This document shows positions 1 through 8,406 of a stretch of DNA of 42,721 bases, piece by piece. Source of the DNA: Flavobacteriaceae bacterium. Lineage in GTDB: Bacteria; Bacteroidota; Bacteroidia; Flavobacteriales; Flavobacteriaceae. The stretch lies in the NCBI GenBank assembly GCA_021647885.1, contig JAKITV010000018.1, forward strand, positions 1 through 42,721, read 5' to 3'. The position numbers and the translations under genes are program-made. Each line of letters begins with the position of its first letter. Position 1 is the stretch's first letter. The notes beneath the pieces are model-generated. The model had not been told where the DNA came from. It worked only from the letters and a program-made list of their open reading frames with translations, and ran no database searches.

Positions 1-1537
1 TTATACTGTTTCTAACTTTAGATGCTGCTTGAATTGCTTTTTGATAATGTGCGCCCTCCATTTCTAAACCAATAACATTCCAAGTAGAATCATGAAAAAA
101 TTTCAATATTTCTTTATTTTGAAGCGATGTCCCTAAAACTGTTACCATTGTACCTTGATACACATCTACACCTTGACATTCTAAATCTTCATTTCTCAAT
201 TCATTTTTAAAAGGATAATTATCTGCTGTGCCTTCAAAAATATGAGCAGATGGTATCATTATGTCTCCTTTGCCTCCTTCTAAAATTCCTGCTTTTCCCA
301 TTATAGAAATCGATTCTATATTCAAATGTGTTTTAGGAGATTTATTCCCATATGGCTTTAAAAATTCATCAATCGTTTCGTAAGCTTGTTCGCCAAAAGC
401 ATAATCCATAACGAAGATAACAGGATTTTCGGAATCTTTATCCTTTTTTTGAATCTTTAAATCTGTACTGCTGAAGTCAATTTTTGAAGTGTCAAAAATT
501 TGAACATCAATATTTGTTCCCGATTTGTCCTTAATATAAATCATTCCATCTTTTAATGACTGTTGCGTCACTTTTTTGCGTAATGCTTCATTGCTATTCT
601 TGCTTAAGTCTTGATATACCTCAAAAATATCCTTTTTTGCGACTAGTGCTTTAAGCGATTTAGGTGCATGAAAGACATTCATAACACTATGTAGATTTGC
701 ACTAATAATATGTATTGGTCGATCTAATAGATTGTTCTTTTTTAAAGTTTCCTTAATTGTATTAGACCAAATTTCGCCATGTATATGATGCCCTAAGCGT
801 TCTCTCAAAACAGGACTAAAGGTTACTGTTCGTTTAGTATTATTAACCACTTCTTCTATGGCGAGTTTTCCTAACCAATATACAATGTGTAATAAGCGTT
901 CTGGTTGTTTTTTAGTTGCAAAACTTGAATAGACTCCTAATAATTCTTCAAATGTTCTCCCTAAAATATTTGCTATGTGTGTAATTGCTATTTCGCGTTC
1001 TATTTGACTTAATTTATTGTTTGAAAGTACTGCTTTTTCCAGCTTGACCCAATCGCGAGTTGTAGCTCCATCTTCGTTGATAATTACACGTTTACTTATT
1101 TTATGAGATTCAATAAATAAAAATGTTAAATGGGTTAAAATATCATAAATTTCTGAACGCCCTCGAGTAATCTCTATGTTCATCTGCTCCTCATCTATTC
1201 TATAGCAATTGCGTCTTCTTTTTTGTGGTATAATGACTTCAAAGTGTGAATCTCCATAACCTTCATCACTGGTAAGATTTATAAAACGGCATTCTTCAAT
1301 TCCTTGAGGCAATCTGTCTATAACATACAAAAGTCCATCTAATTCTGCTTTCTCTTCGGCTATTGATCCATAAATTTCTGGTCTTAGGAGCAAAAGTGCT
1401 TCTCTTAATGTTTCGCCAGATATTCCCATAGGCTTATAAAATCCTCGGTTAAATAAATGGCGCATTGTAATATACATTTTCTCAATAGCTCTTGAACTTT
1501 CCTGTGCTCTTGTTCTTCCTCGGTGCTTCTTATTCAT
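1..1537 (-). CDS. DUF6909-like protein with phosphorylase-like C-terminus (3' end cut by window)
   Basis: The frame is open from an ATG at 1537 to the left edge of the window with no stop, so about 512 residues are visible and the C-terminus is missing. The N-terminus is basic (MNKKHRGRTRAQ). The visible C-terminal third resembles purine/uridine phosphorylases: a glycine-rich stretch GKAGILEGGKGD followed by IMIPSAH and EGT, and near the edge the segment VIGLEMEGAHYQKAI, which recalls the MEG/MEA motif that contacts the nucleoside ribose. I recall this architecture as the flavobacterial family DUF6909; the family name is from memory. Substrate and reaction are unknown. A TATCTTTG promoter box lies just upstream, so it is probably transcribed separately from the GH3 gene before it. 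Confidence 0.75.
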   Translation of the reverse strand, partial: MNKKHRGRTRAQESSRAIEKMYITMRHLFNRGFYKPMGISGETLREALLLLRPEIYGSIAEEKAELDGLLYVIDRLPQGIEECRFINLTSDEGYGDSHFEVIIPQKRRRNCYRIDEEQMNIEITRGRSEIYDILTHLTFLFIESHKISKRVIINEDGATTRDWVKLEKAVLSNNKLSQIEREIAITHIANILGRTFEELLGVYSSFATKKQPERLLHIVYWLGKLAIEEVVNNTKRTVTFSPVLRERLGHHIHGEIWSNTIKETLKKNNLLDRPIHIISANLHSVMNVFHAPKSLKALVAKKDIFEVYQDLSKNSNEALRKKVTQQSLKDGMIYIKDKSGTNIDVQIFDTSKIDFSSTDLKIQKKDKDSENPVIFVMDYAFGEQAYETIDEFLKPYGNKSPKTHLNIESISIMGKAGILEGGKGDIMIPSAHIFEGTADNYPFKNELRNEDLECQGVDVYQGTMVTVLGTSLQNKEILKFFHDSTWNVIGLEMEGAHYQKAIQAASKVRNSI

Positions 1538-1554
1538 ATATATTATTTAACCAA

Positions 1555-1562
1555 CAAAGATA
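1555..1562 (-). promoter_or_regulatory. Bacteroidota -7 box for the DUF6909-like gene
   Basis: Reads TATCTTTG on the minus strand, an exact match to TAnnTTTG. It sits in the short gap between the GH3 stop and the ATG at 1537, giving a leader of roughly 10 nt. No clear -33 TTG was found at the expected distance. Confidence 0.5.
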
Positions 1563-1564
1563 CA

Positions 1565-3082
1565 TTATTTAACTAAATTAGCTTTATAAAGCTCGTCGGC
1601 AATCTTTCTATTATCCGATAATCTTGGGATTTTATTTTGGCCTCCTAATTTTCCAATTGATTTCATGTAATCTTTAAATCCGTCTTTTTTTACAACTGTA
1701 ATTTTAAGCTCTTGTAGTACTTTGCCTTTTATTAAATCTAAATAATAGCTATTTTGAGTTTGAAGGGATGCATCGATTTTTTTTGCTAAATCTGATATAT
1801 TCTCTGGTTCGTTTTCAAATTCAATAAACCACTCATGATATGGTAATCCTTTTTTAGGGCTAATTTGAGGTGCAACTGTAAACTCCGAAACTCTAACATC
1901 TGTGTTTTGAGTGGCCTCACGCAAAGCTTGCTCTACTTCTTTGCCAATAACATGTTCTCCAAAAGCAGAAATAAAATGTTTTATTCTTCCAGAAACAATA
2001 ACACGATAAGGCTTTATAGAAGTAAACTCAACTGTATCACCAAGGTTATAAGCCCAAAGACCTGCATTAGTAGAAATAATCATGACATAATTTACACCAA
2101 CTTCTACATCTATTAGTGTTATTCGTTTTGGATTTGTATTAAAAAACTCATCTGCCTTAATAAACTCATAAAAAATGCCAGAATTTAATTGTAGCAGCAT
2201 ACCTTTTTCATTCTGCTTATCTTGAAATGCAAAAAACCCTTCGCTTGCAGGATACAATTCTATACTATCTACTTTTCTTCCAATAAGGTTTTCAAACTTT
2301 GCTCTATATGGTTCGTAATTAACACCTCCAAAAATAAAAAGATTGAAATTCTTGAAAAGCTCTCCAACTTTTTTACCTGTTTTTTGTTGGAGTTTCTCAA
2401 AATACATTTGAACCCAAGAAGGAATGCCACTTATAATAGTCATGTTTTCATTTGCAGTTTCTTCTACAATAGCATTTACTTTGGTTTCCCAGTCTTCAAT
2501 ACAATTGGTTTCCCAACTTGGCATTCGGTTTTTTTGCAGGTATTTAGGTATATAATGCGCTACTATTCCTGAAAGACGACCTAATTTAATACCGTTTTGT
2601 TCTTCAAGAACTGGACTACCTTGAAGAAAAATCATCTTTCCGTTAACAAAACTTGTTTTCCCTGTTTCAACCACATAAAGCAATATTGCATTTCTTGCGG
2701 CTTCAGTATGGTTTGGCATACTCTCCTTTGTTATTGGAATATATTTTGATCCTGAAGTTGTACCAGAAGTTTTAGCAAAATAAATGGGTTTCCCTTTCCA
2801 AAGTATATCTTCTTCTCCAGCTACAACTTTATCTACATATGGTTTTAACGCTTCATAATCTCTAATAGGAACGCGCTTTACAAAATCTTCATAAGAATTG
2901 ATACTTATAAAATCATGATCTTTCCCAAATTGTGTTGTTGCGGCATCGGCAATTAACTTTTTAAAAACCTTGTCTTGTGTTTTTATTGGGTTAGTTGCCC
3001 ATTTATTAATTTTTCTTTGAATTTGCTTAGCAAATGGTTTTACCAGTAACGCTTTTAAAGATATGATTTCTATTCGCTTCAT
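1565..3082 (-). CDS. GH3 family acyl-acid amido synthetase-like protein
   Basis: 505 residues, the usual length for bacterial members of the GH3 family. Plant GH3 enzymes adenylate a carboxylic acid and conjugate it to an amino acid; the bacterial substrate is not known. Family-like features: an ATP-binding P-loop-like stretch FAKTSGTTSGSKYIP at about residues 103-117, the segment ELYPASEGFFAFQ at about 277-289, and YNLGDTVEF at about 345-353. It lacks a signal peptide and should be cytosolic. The start abuts the stop of the upstream M23 peptidase gene with no spacer, so the two are probably co-transcribed. Family assignment is firm, function is not. Confidence 0.88.
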   Translation of the reverse strand: MKRIEIISLKALLVKPFAKQIQRKINKWATNPIKTQDKVFKKLIADAATTQFGKDHDFISINSYEDFVKRVPIRDYEALKPYVDKVVAGEEDILWKGKPIYFAKTSGTTSGSKYIPITKESMPNHTEAARNAILLYVVETGKTSFVNGKMIFLQGSPVLEEQNGIKLGRLSGIVAHYIPKYLQKNRMPSWETNCIEDWETKVNAIVEETANENMTIISGIPSWVQMYFEKLQQKTGKKVGELFKNFNLFIFGGVNYEPYRAKFENLIGRKVDSIELYPASEGFFAFQDKQNEKGMLLQLNSGIFYEFIKADEFFNTNPKRITLIDVEVGVNYVMIISTNAGLWAYNLGDTVEFTSIKPYRVIVSGRIKHFISAFGEHVIGKEVEQALREATQNTDVRVSEFTVAPQISPKKGLPYHEWFIEFENEPENISDLAKKIDASLQTQNSYYLDLIKGKVLQELKITVVKKDGFKDYMKSIGKLGGQNKIPRLSDNRKIADELYKANLVK

Positions 3083-3952
3083 TTATTCAAAATCAATAAA
3101 AGTGGTAGAATCTATTGGGTAGCCATTACTCCAAAGTTCGAAATGTAAATGCGGCCCAGTAGTTAATTCTCCTGTGTTTCCAGAAATTGCAATGACTTCT
3201 CCTGATTTAACCAATTCCCCTTGTCCTTTTGTGAGTGATGCATTATGCTTATAGACAGAAATCAACCCATTACCATGATCTAATATAATTACATATCCTG
3301 TTTGCGTAGTCCATTCGGATAAAATTACTGTTCCGTCTGCTGTTGCTTTAACAGGAGTGTCTTTTGCTACTACAATATCTACTGCAAAATGCTTGTCCTT
3401 AACATTATAGCCTTCACTAATCGTTCCGTTTACAGGTGGAAACAAAACAAAATTCACTTTAGATGTTGCCGATTCGAATAAATTGTATTTATCCTCTTTA
3501 TCAATTTTTTCTCTAAGTAATGAGTCTTCTTTTGAGGGGTTTAGATTAAAATTACTTATATCAAATTCAGCCGCTTCAATAATAGAATCTTTATTAAAAT
3601 TTACTGTACTAACGTCTCCTTTAAGCACCCGTTTTATAGACTCAAAGTATTGTGCGTTCATTGCAATTACCTGTTGTAGAGAATCTGTTTTATAATTTAG
3701 TTGGATGGCTTTCTTTTTAAGCGTTGTTGATGAATAGCCAGGAATATATTCCCTTAAGGGTGTAAACGCAATTAAAACTGTAGTTGCGGCAATTAAAAAA
3801 ATTCCAGAAATAGACATTATAACAAAAACATTTAAGCGAGTTAGCTTTATGGCAAAACGCTCTTCGAAAGTATCTTCGTTAAGAACTACTAAACGATACT
3901 TGTGTAGTAACTTTTTAGCAAATTTCTTTTTCTCCTTTTTTTTATTTGTCAT
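3083..3952 (-). CDS. M23 family metallopeptidase (LytM-type, membrane anchored)
   Basis: 289 residues. A basic cytoplasmic N-terminus is followed by one transmembrane helix (about residues 41-64), a helical stalk and a C-terminal LytM domain. The zinc ligands are present: H188 and D192 in HFAVD, and the HLH pair at 268-270 in GPHLHFELW. Such enzymes cut peptidoglycan cross-link peptides or help control cell-wall hydrolases; intact ligands suggest an active enzyme. The gene directly precedes the GH3 gene. It has its own -7 box (TAATTTTG) only a few bases before the ATG, so the transcript may be nearly leaderless. Confidence 0.9.
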   Translation of the reverse strand: MTNKKKEKKKFAKKLLHKYRLVVLNEDTFEERFAIKLTRLNVFVIMSISGIFLIAATTVLIAFTPLREYIPGYSSTTLKKKAIQLNYKTDSLQQVIAMNAQYFESIKRVLKGDVSTVNFNKDSIIEAAEFDISNFNLNPSKEDSLLREKIDKEDKYNLFESATSKVNFVLFPPVNGTISEGYNVKDKHFAVDIVVAKDTPVKATADGTVILSEWTTQTGYVIILDHGNGLISVYKHNASLTKGQGELVKSGEVIAISGNTGELTTGPHLHFELWSNGYPIDSTTFIDFE

Positions 3953-3959
3953 GGCGAAG

Positions 3960-3993
3960 CAAAATTAAATAAAATAAGTATGTTCTTTTACAA
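3960..3993 (-). promoter_or_regulatory. Promoter of the M23 peptidase gene
   Basis: On the minus strand TAATTTTG (3960-3967) matches TAnnTTTG, and a TTG (3991-3993) lies 23 nt upstream, at the long end of the accepted spacing. The expected start of transcription falls almost on the ATG at 3952. The region is shared back to back with the tatA promoter. Confidence 0.45.
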
Positions 3994-4038
3994 TACTCTA
4001 AAGTTTGTTTTTAAACGCTTTATTTAAAGTTTAATTAT

Positions 4039-4046
4039 TAACTTTG
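4039..4046 (+). promoter_or_regulatory. -7 box of tatA
   Basis: TAACTTTG is an exact TAnnTTTG match, about 18 nt before the ATG at 4065. An open frame could begin at the TTG inside this box (4044), but that would put the start codon within the promoter, which argues for the downstream ATG. The nearest TTTG upstream is 31 nt away, too far for a standard -33 element. Confidence 0.45.
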
Positions 4047-4064
4047 TTCTTTAAAGAAAAAGTT

Positions 4065-4259
4065 ATGAGTTTATATATGTTACCATTAGCGTTTGGCCCC
4101 ATGCAAATTGTTTTAGTTGTAGTTGTGGTTCTATTATTATTTGGAGGAAAGAAAATCCCTGAACTAATGAGAGGTCTTGGTAGTGGCATAAAGGAATTTA
4201 AAAATGCCAGTAAAGAAGATGAAGAAGATACTGATAAGGACAAAGAGAAAAAAGAATAG
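4065..4259 (+). CDS. tatA: Sec-independent translocase subunit TatA/TatE
   Basis: 64 residues from the ATG at 4065. A short N-terminus with FGP is followed by a single hydrophobic helix, the [21 protein letters not shown] amphipathic region typical of TatA/E, and a highly charged D/E/K tail. TatA multimers form the pore that exports folded twin-arginine proteins across the inner membrane. TatA and TatB are hard to separate by sequence; the short length favours TatA/E. No tatC is in the window. A seven-residue extension to a TTG at 4044 is possible but overlaps the -7 box. A strong hairpin terminator follows. Confidence 0.92.
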   Translation: MSLYMLPLAFGPMQIVLVVVVVLLLFGGKKIPELMRGLGSGIKEFKNASKEDEEDTDKDKEKKE

Positions 4260-4280
4260 TTTTAAAAACACCTTTTTATA

Positions 4281-4309
4281 AAAAAACCAACGCAATGCGT
4301 TGGTTTTTT
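4281..4309. terminator. Bidirectional terminator between tatA and the DUF4837 gene
   Basis: A 13-bp stem: six A, then CCAACGC, loop AAT, then GCGTTGG and six T. It has A/T runs on both sides and so can end both tatA (plus) and the convergent minus-strand transcript. Confidence 0.85.
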
Positions 4310-4345
4310 TGTTTCAGAATTTGTACTAAAACGAAATCGCCAAAT

Positions 4346-5323
4346 CTATTTTATTTGTAATGATCTTATAATTGCTTCCAGCTCGAATATATAATCTCTT
4401 TTAGCAATCGATGGTGCAAACGCAAATCCTTCTATAACAACAAGCCTGTTGTTTGTCTTATCCTCGACAATATAATTTATAAATGGTCCTGCCATAAAGG
4501 CGTTTTTCACTTCCCATGTGCTTCTGGTTTCTAAAGCTGGTTTGTTGTCTATAATTGTTTCGTTTAAAAAAGGTGTATAAGCTTCTTCGGTAATCATATA
4601 AGAGCCTTCTAAAGGCCCTGGAATATGGACTTCCCCAATTGAGTCCCTCATTTTAATAATGTCGTTTATAGCGTTGTCTCCTTTTGAAATTGCATCTAAA
4701 GGCATTTCATACAACATTATATTCATTGTGCCTGTTTTTATGTCTTTTCTTAACCAGAAAAAGGAATTGTCTTCTTTTGCGATTCGGTAAGCTGTTGAAA
4801 AATTAATGGTTAAACCAAGAGTTTCTTCAATGTTATTTTTTGTATTAAGAGACTTATTTATACGTCTTTGCTTTTCTTTAATCTCGGCATCCTTAAAAAT
4901 TGTAACTATTTTTTCAGCGTTTTGTGCTAATAACTCATTAATTTCATTATTTGTGTTTCCACTAACTAAAATTAATTTTTGAGGTGTAGCAAACGCATCT
5001 TTTAAAAACCTAATATCTGCTGGTTTGCCTTTTTCAATCTTTAAAATAGTTCTGTTTTTTCTTGCAAAATCTGTAAATACTACAGTTGGCATTTGTCGCA
5101 TGTTAAATAATGGTTCTTCTTGTGGTAAGCCATAAACTGGAGCGCCAAGTATTGAACGAATTTTATCTCCTATGCTACCTTCCCATAAATCATTGTCTAT
5201 AACAACTGAAAGGCTATTAATATTTCCAGAAGATGAAGAAAGGATTCTTTTGCCTTTAGAACCATCATTATTACAGGCTAATAAAAACATTACTGTAAAA
5301 ACAGCTACTACTAATTTTTTCAT
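4346..5323 (-). CDS. DUF4837 family lipoprotein
   Basis: 325 residues with a lipoprotein signal peptide MKKLVVAVFTVMFLLAC, so the mature protein would be a lipid-anchored envelope protein starting at Cys17. The body (DNDLWEGSIGDKIRSILGAP near the start of the mature part, GPLEGSYMITEEAY later) matches what I remember of the Bacteroidota family DUF4837. No enzymatic motif is seen and the function is unknown. It lies 24 nt downstream of the transglycosylase gene on the same strand, so it is probably in one operon with it and serves an envelope role. Confidence 0.85.
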   Translation of the reverse strand: MKKLVVAVFTVMFLLACNNDGSKGKRILSSSSGNINSLSVVIDNDLWEGSIGDKIRSILGAPVYGLPQEEPLFNMRQMPTVVFTDFARKNRTILKIEKGKPADIRFLKDAFATPQKLILVSGNTNNEINELLAQNAEKIVTIFKDAEIKEKQRRINKSLNTKNNIEETLGLTINFSTAYRIAKEDNSFFWLRKDIKTGTMNIMLYEMPLDAISKGDNAINDIIKMRDSIGEVHIPGPLEGSYMITEEAYTPFLNETIIDNKPALETRSTWEVKNAFMAGPFINYIVEDKTNNRLVVIEGFAFAPSIAKRDYIFELEAIIRSLQIK

Positions 5324-5347
5324 GAATTCTCTTTTTATTTAGAATTA

Positions 5348-6919
5348 TTACTTGGAAACAACAAGCAACATTCCTGGTTTGAGTTTTGTACCACTAATAT
5401 CGTTCCAATCTTTAATGTTTTGAATAGAGACTCCAGGAAATTTTTGTGAAATACTCCAAAGTGAATCTCCTGTTTTTACTTTATATGTTTTAACATTACT
5501 GCTGTTAGCTTTTTTTGAAGATGTTTTTGAAACAACTTTATTGGATGAGGTTACTGGTTTTGTTGGATAAATAGTTAATCGCTGACCAATTCGTAAATTA
5601 TTGTTTCTTAAGCCATTCCATCTTTTAATTTGGCTAACTCTTACACCATATTGTCTTGCTATCTTTCCTAAATAATCTCCAGATTTTACTCTGTAGCGTA
5701 TTCTAGATTCAGTTTTTAGAAATTTTGGTAAAGGTTTTTCTCGTTTATCAAATTCTGCTTTTACAAAAGCGTATATTTTTTCTTCGTTATTAACAAATCC
5801 GCCAATATGCTCTCTTGGTAATCTTAAGGTGTAATCTTCTCCTTTAATAAATGGAATGATATCCAGCTTGTACGAAGGGTTTAAAAATTGTAATTCTTCA
5901 ATCTTAATTCCTGTAAGTTCAGAAACCTGATCTAAAGTTATCATCTGTTTTACGTGTACAGTATCTGTTTCTATATAAGTGATTTCTGGATGTTTTGGTT
6001 GAAATCCATGCTCTTCTGCATATTCAAAAATATACATGGTTGCTAAAAAAGCTGGTAAATATCCTGCGGTTTCACGCGGAAGATGTGGTCTAATATTCCA
6101 ATAATTTTTATAGCCTCCAGAACGTCTAATGGCTTTGGTTACATTTCCTGGTCCAGAATTATATGCAGCTAATGCCAAATCCCAATCTCCAAATATTTTA
6201 TATAAACTCGCTAAATATTTACTTGCTGCTTCAGTAGATTTTATTGGGTCACTTCTTTCATCAACATAACTGCTTACATCCAATCCAAACTGCTTTCCTG
6301 TGGCAAACATAAACTGCCACAAACCTGTGGCTCCAACTCTGGATTTAGCTCTTGGTTTTAAAGCCGATTCTACTATCGCTAAATATTTAACTTCTAATGG
6401 AATATCGTAGTTGTCAAGCTCTTTTTCAAACATTGGGAAATAATACTCGCTTAAAGCCATTAAGCGTTCAAAAGATTTTTTCCTATTTTTTAAATAGTGC
6501 TTAATTACGCTTTCTAAAGATGGATTGTATTCTATATTAAAAGGTGTTTTAGCATTAAGCTCTGATAACCGTTTTTTTAGAGTGTCGGTCGGAAGTTTTG
6601 GGTAGTAAATGGAGTCGTACTTTTGCTCTCTCACGGTTTTATAGATAGTGTCGTATAGTGACGAACTATACAACTCGCTTAACCACTTTTGGTCTAATTG
6701 AGAAGCATGGATATTATCTTCTAATTTACGTTTTATTAATGTATCGTGAATAGGTGTAATTTCTTTTATGAGGCGTGATTTTCCATCTATTAAAGTATCT
6801 GTTATAATACCTTTTTCAACAGTTTCATTTTTATTTTCTGAAGGAATAGAATCTTGAGTTTGGGGAGAACCAAACTTGAAACTTAAGACAAGTATTATTG
6901 TGAATAATCGTAAGGCCAT
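5348..6919 (-). CDS. Lytic transglycosylase with two LysM domains (MltD-like)
   Basis: 523 residues: a signal peptide (MALRLFTIILVLSFKFG), a variable N-terminal region, an SLT domain at about 160-300 and two LysM repeats at the C-terminus (around 408-455 and 475-521, each with a YxVKxGDxL start). The catalytic glutamate is E184 in AIVESALKP, followed by the GATGLWQFM and AYNSGPGNV motifs of the family. It should cleave the MurNAc-GlcNAc bond of peptidoglycan in the periplasm, with the LysM domains binding the glycan. It lies downstream of pgk and upstream of the DUF4837 lipoprotein gene. Confidence 0.92.
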   Translation of the reverse strand: MALRLFTIILVLSFKFGSPQTQDSIPSENKNETVEKGIITDTLIDGKSRLIKEITPIHDTLIKRKLEDNIHASQLDQKWLSELYSSSLYDTIYKTVREQKYDSIYYPKLPTDTLKKRLSELNAKTPFNIEYNPSLESVIKHYLKNRKKSFERLMALSEYYFPMFEKELDNYDIPLEVKYLAIVESALKPRAKSRVGATGLWQFMFATGKQFGLDVSSYVDERSDPIKSTEAASKYLASLYKIFGDWDLALAAYNSGPGNVTKAIRRSGGYKNYWNIRPHLPRETAGYLPAFLATMYIFEYAEEHGFQPKHPEITYIETDTVHVKQMITLDQVSELTGIKIEELQFLNPSYKLDIIPFIKGEDYTLRLPREHIGGFVNNEEKIYAFVKAEFDKREKPLPKFLKTESRIRYRVKSGDYLGKIARQYGVRVSQIKRWNGLRNNNLRIGQRLTIYPTKPVTSSNKVVSKTSSKKANSSNVKTYKVKTGDSLWSISQKFPGVSIQNIKDWNDISGTKLKPGMLLVVSK

Positions 6920-6992
6920 TTTATTATAAAACGCTATTTGTGCTAAAATCGTGTTTTTTAATTTAAATTGAAAATAAAAGTATAAAAGAGCA

Positions 6993-8180
6993 CTAATTTA
7001 GAATAGCTGCAATTCCCGGAAGTGTTTTTCCTTCAAGGCTTTCCAACATTGCGCCTCCTCCAGTACTTACATAACTTACTTTGTCTTGAAAACCAAATTG
7101 TTTTACTGCTGCAACAGAATCGCCTCCTCCAACTAATGAAAAAGCTCCTTTTTTAGTTGCCTCAGCAATAGAGCTACCTAAAGCAATAGTGCCTTTGGCA
7201 AAGTTTGGCATTTCAAAAACACCAAGTGGTCCATTCCATAAAATGGTTTTGCTTTGCATTACTACATCATGAAAATTTTCAATTGATTTTGGCCCACAAT
7301 CTAAACCTTGCCAACCATCTGGAATTTTATCTACATCTACTATTTGAGTTTGTGCATCATTACTAAAAGTATTTGCAGCAACTACATCTACAGGCAAATG
7401 TATTTGTACGTTTTTTGCTTTCGCTTGTTTTAAAATATCTAAAGCCAGCTCCATTTTATCATCTTCACAAATTGAATCTCCAATCTTTCCACCTTGAGCT
7501 TTAACGAAAGTAAATGTCATACCTCCTCCAATAATTAAATGATCTACTTTATCAAGAATATTTTTAATAATAGTAATTTTTGAAGACACTTTTGCGCCAC
7601 CAAGTATTGCTAAAACCGGTTTTTCGCCTGTTTTCATTACTTTTTGAATGCTCTCTATTTCTTTAGCCATCAAATAACCAAAACACTTATGTTCAGGGAA
7701 AAACTGAGCAATTATAGTCGTTGATGCATGTGCTCGATGTGCTGTGCCAAACGCATCATTTACGTAAATATCTCCTAGCTTGGATAGTTGTTCAGCAAAA
7801 TCTTTATTTCCTTCTTTTTCCTCTTGATGAAAGCGTAGGTTTTCCAGCAATAAAATCTCTCCTGCCTGTAAATCGCATGAGGCTTGTATTGCTTTCTCAC
7901 CAACACAATCAGACACAAATTTTACTTCAACGCCTAAAATATCTTCAACTGTATTTACAATATGGTGAAGCGAAAACTCTTCTTGAACACTTTTTGGTCT
8001 TCCTAAATGTGACATTAAGATGCAACTTCCTCCATCTTCAAGAATTTTTATTATTGTTGGTTTAGCGGACAGTATTCTAGTGGAATCTGTAACTTCAAAT
8101 TTTTCATTTAAAGGCACATTAAAATCGACACGAATTAAAGCTTTTTTATTTTTAAAATTAAAGTCGTTAAGGGTTTTCAT
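6993..8180 (-). CDS. pgk: Phosphoglycerate kinase
   Basis: 395 residues, the normal bacterial length. It transfers phosphate between 1,3-bisphosphoglycerate and ADP in glycolysis and gluconeogenesis, in the cytosol. Diagnostic segments are the N-terminal [15 protein letters not shown], the nucleotide-domain stretch [13 protein letters not shown] and the C-terminal [16 protein letters not shown]. The long leader (about 130 nt from a TACATTTG box) contains a CCTGC/GCAGG repeat hairpin. Confidence 0.97.
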   Translation of the reverse strand: MKTLNDFNFKNKKALIRVDFNVPLNEKFEVTDSTRILSAKPTIIKILEDGGSCILMSHLGRPKSVQEEFSLHHIVNTVEDILGVEVKFVSDCVGEKAIQASCDLQAGEILLLENLRFHQEEKEGNKDFAEQLSKLGDIYVNDAFGTAHRAHASTTIIAQFFPEHKCFGYLMAKEIESIQKVMKTGEKPVLAILGGAKVSSKITIIKNILDKVDHLIIGGGMTFTFVKAQGGKIGDSICEDDKMELALDILKQAKAKNVQIHLPVDVVAANTFSNDAQTQIVDVDKIPDGWQGLDCGPKSIENFHDVVMQSKTILWNGPLGVFEMPNFAKGTIALGSSIAEATKKGAFSLVGGGDSVAAVKQFGFQDKVSYVSTGGGAMLESLEGKTLPGIAAILN

Positions 8181-8212
8181 GTGTTTATATTTATTGTTTT
8201 TTAACTGTCACA

Positions 8213-8236
8213 TGCTGCCTGCCTGCCGCATGCAGG
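8213..8236. repeat. CCTGC-type palindromic repeat in the pgk leader
   Basis: The run contains three tandem TGCC/CTGCC units followed by CGCATGCAGG. CCTGC (8222-8226) can pair with GCAGG (8232-8236) across a five-base loop. It is strikingly GC-rich against an AT-rich background and lies in the 5' leader of pgk. It resembles the CCTGC/GCAGG hairpin before the tRNA gene at 25192-25209. Confidence 0.5.
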
Positions 8237-8315
8237 TTCGCTATTAATCATTTCCTTGAGTGATAATATTTTCAGCATGCTCGTTTCATAAATGAGTTTT
8301 TAACAAATAATTACG

Positions 8316-8323
8316 CAAATGTA
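8316..8323 (-). promoter_or_regulatory. -7 box upstream of pgk
   Basis: Minus-strand TACATTTG matches TAnnTTTG; a TTG (8341-8343) lies 17 nt upstream, at the short end of the usual spacing. The leader to the pgk ATG would be about 130 nt. Confidence 0.4.
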
Positions 8324-8394
8324 GTAATAAAAAAGAGCTGCAAGATGTGTTGGTTAACGAAAATAATTTCATTTATAAAGAATTATAAAAAAGT

Positions 8395-8402
8395 TATCTT
8401 TA
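8395..8402 (+). promoter_or_regulatory. -7 box upstream of the delta' gene
   Basis: TATCTTTA matches TAnnTTTG at seven of eight positions and ends four bases before the ATG at 8407, so the message may be leaderless. No clear -33 TTG was found. Confidence 0.35.
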
Positions 8403-8406
8403 CCAC

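Noticed and set aside
1865-2572. Plus-strand open frames of about 80-115 codons opposite the GH3 gene
   Set aside because: They mirror the GH3 coding frame, lack conserved features and have no promoter box.
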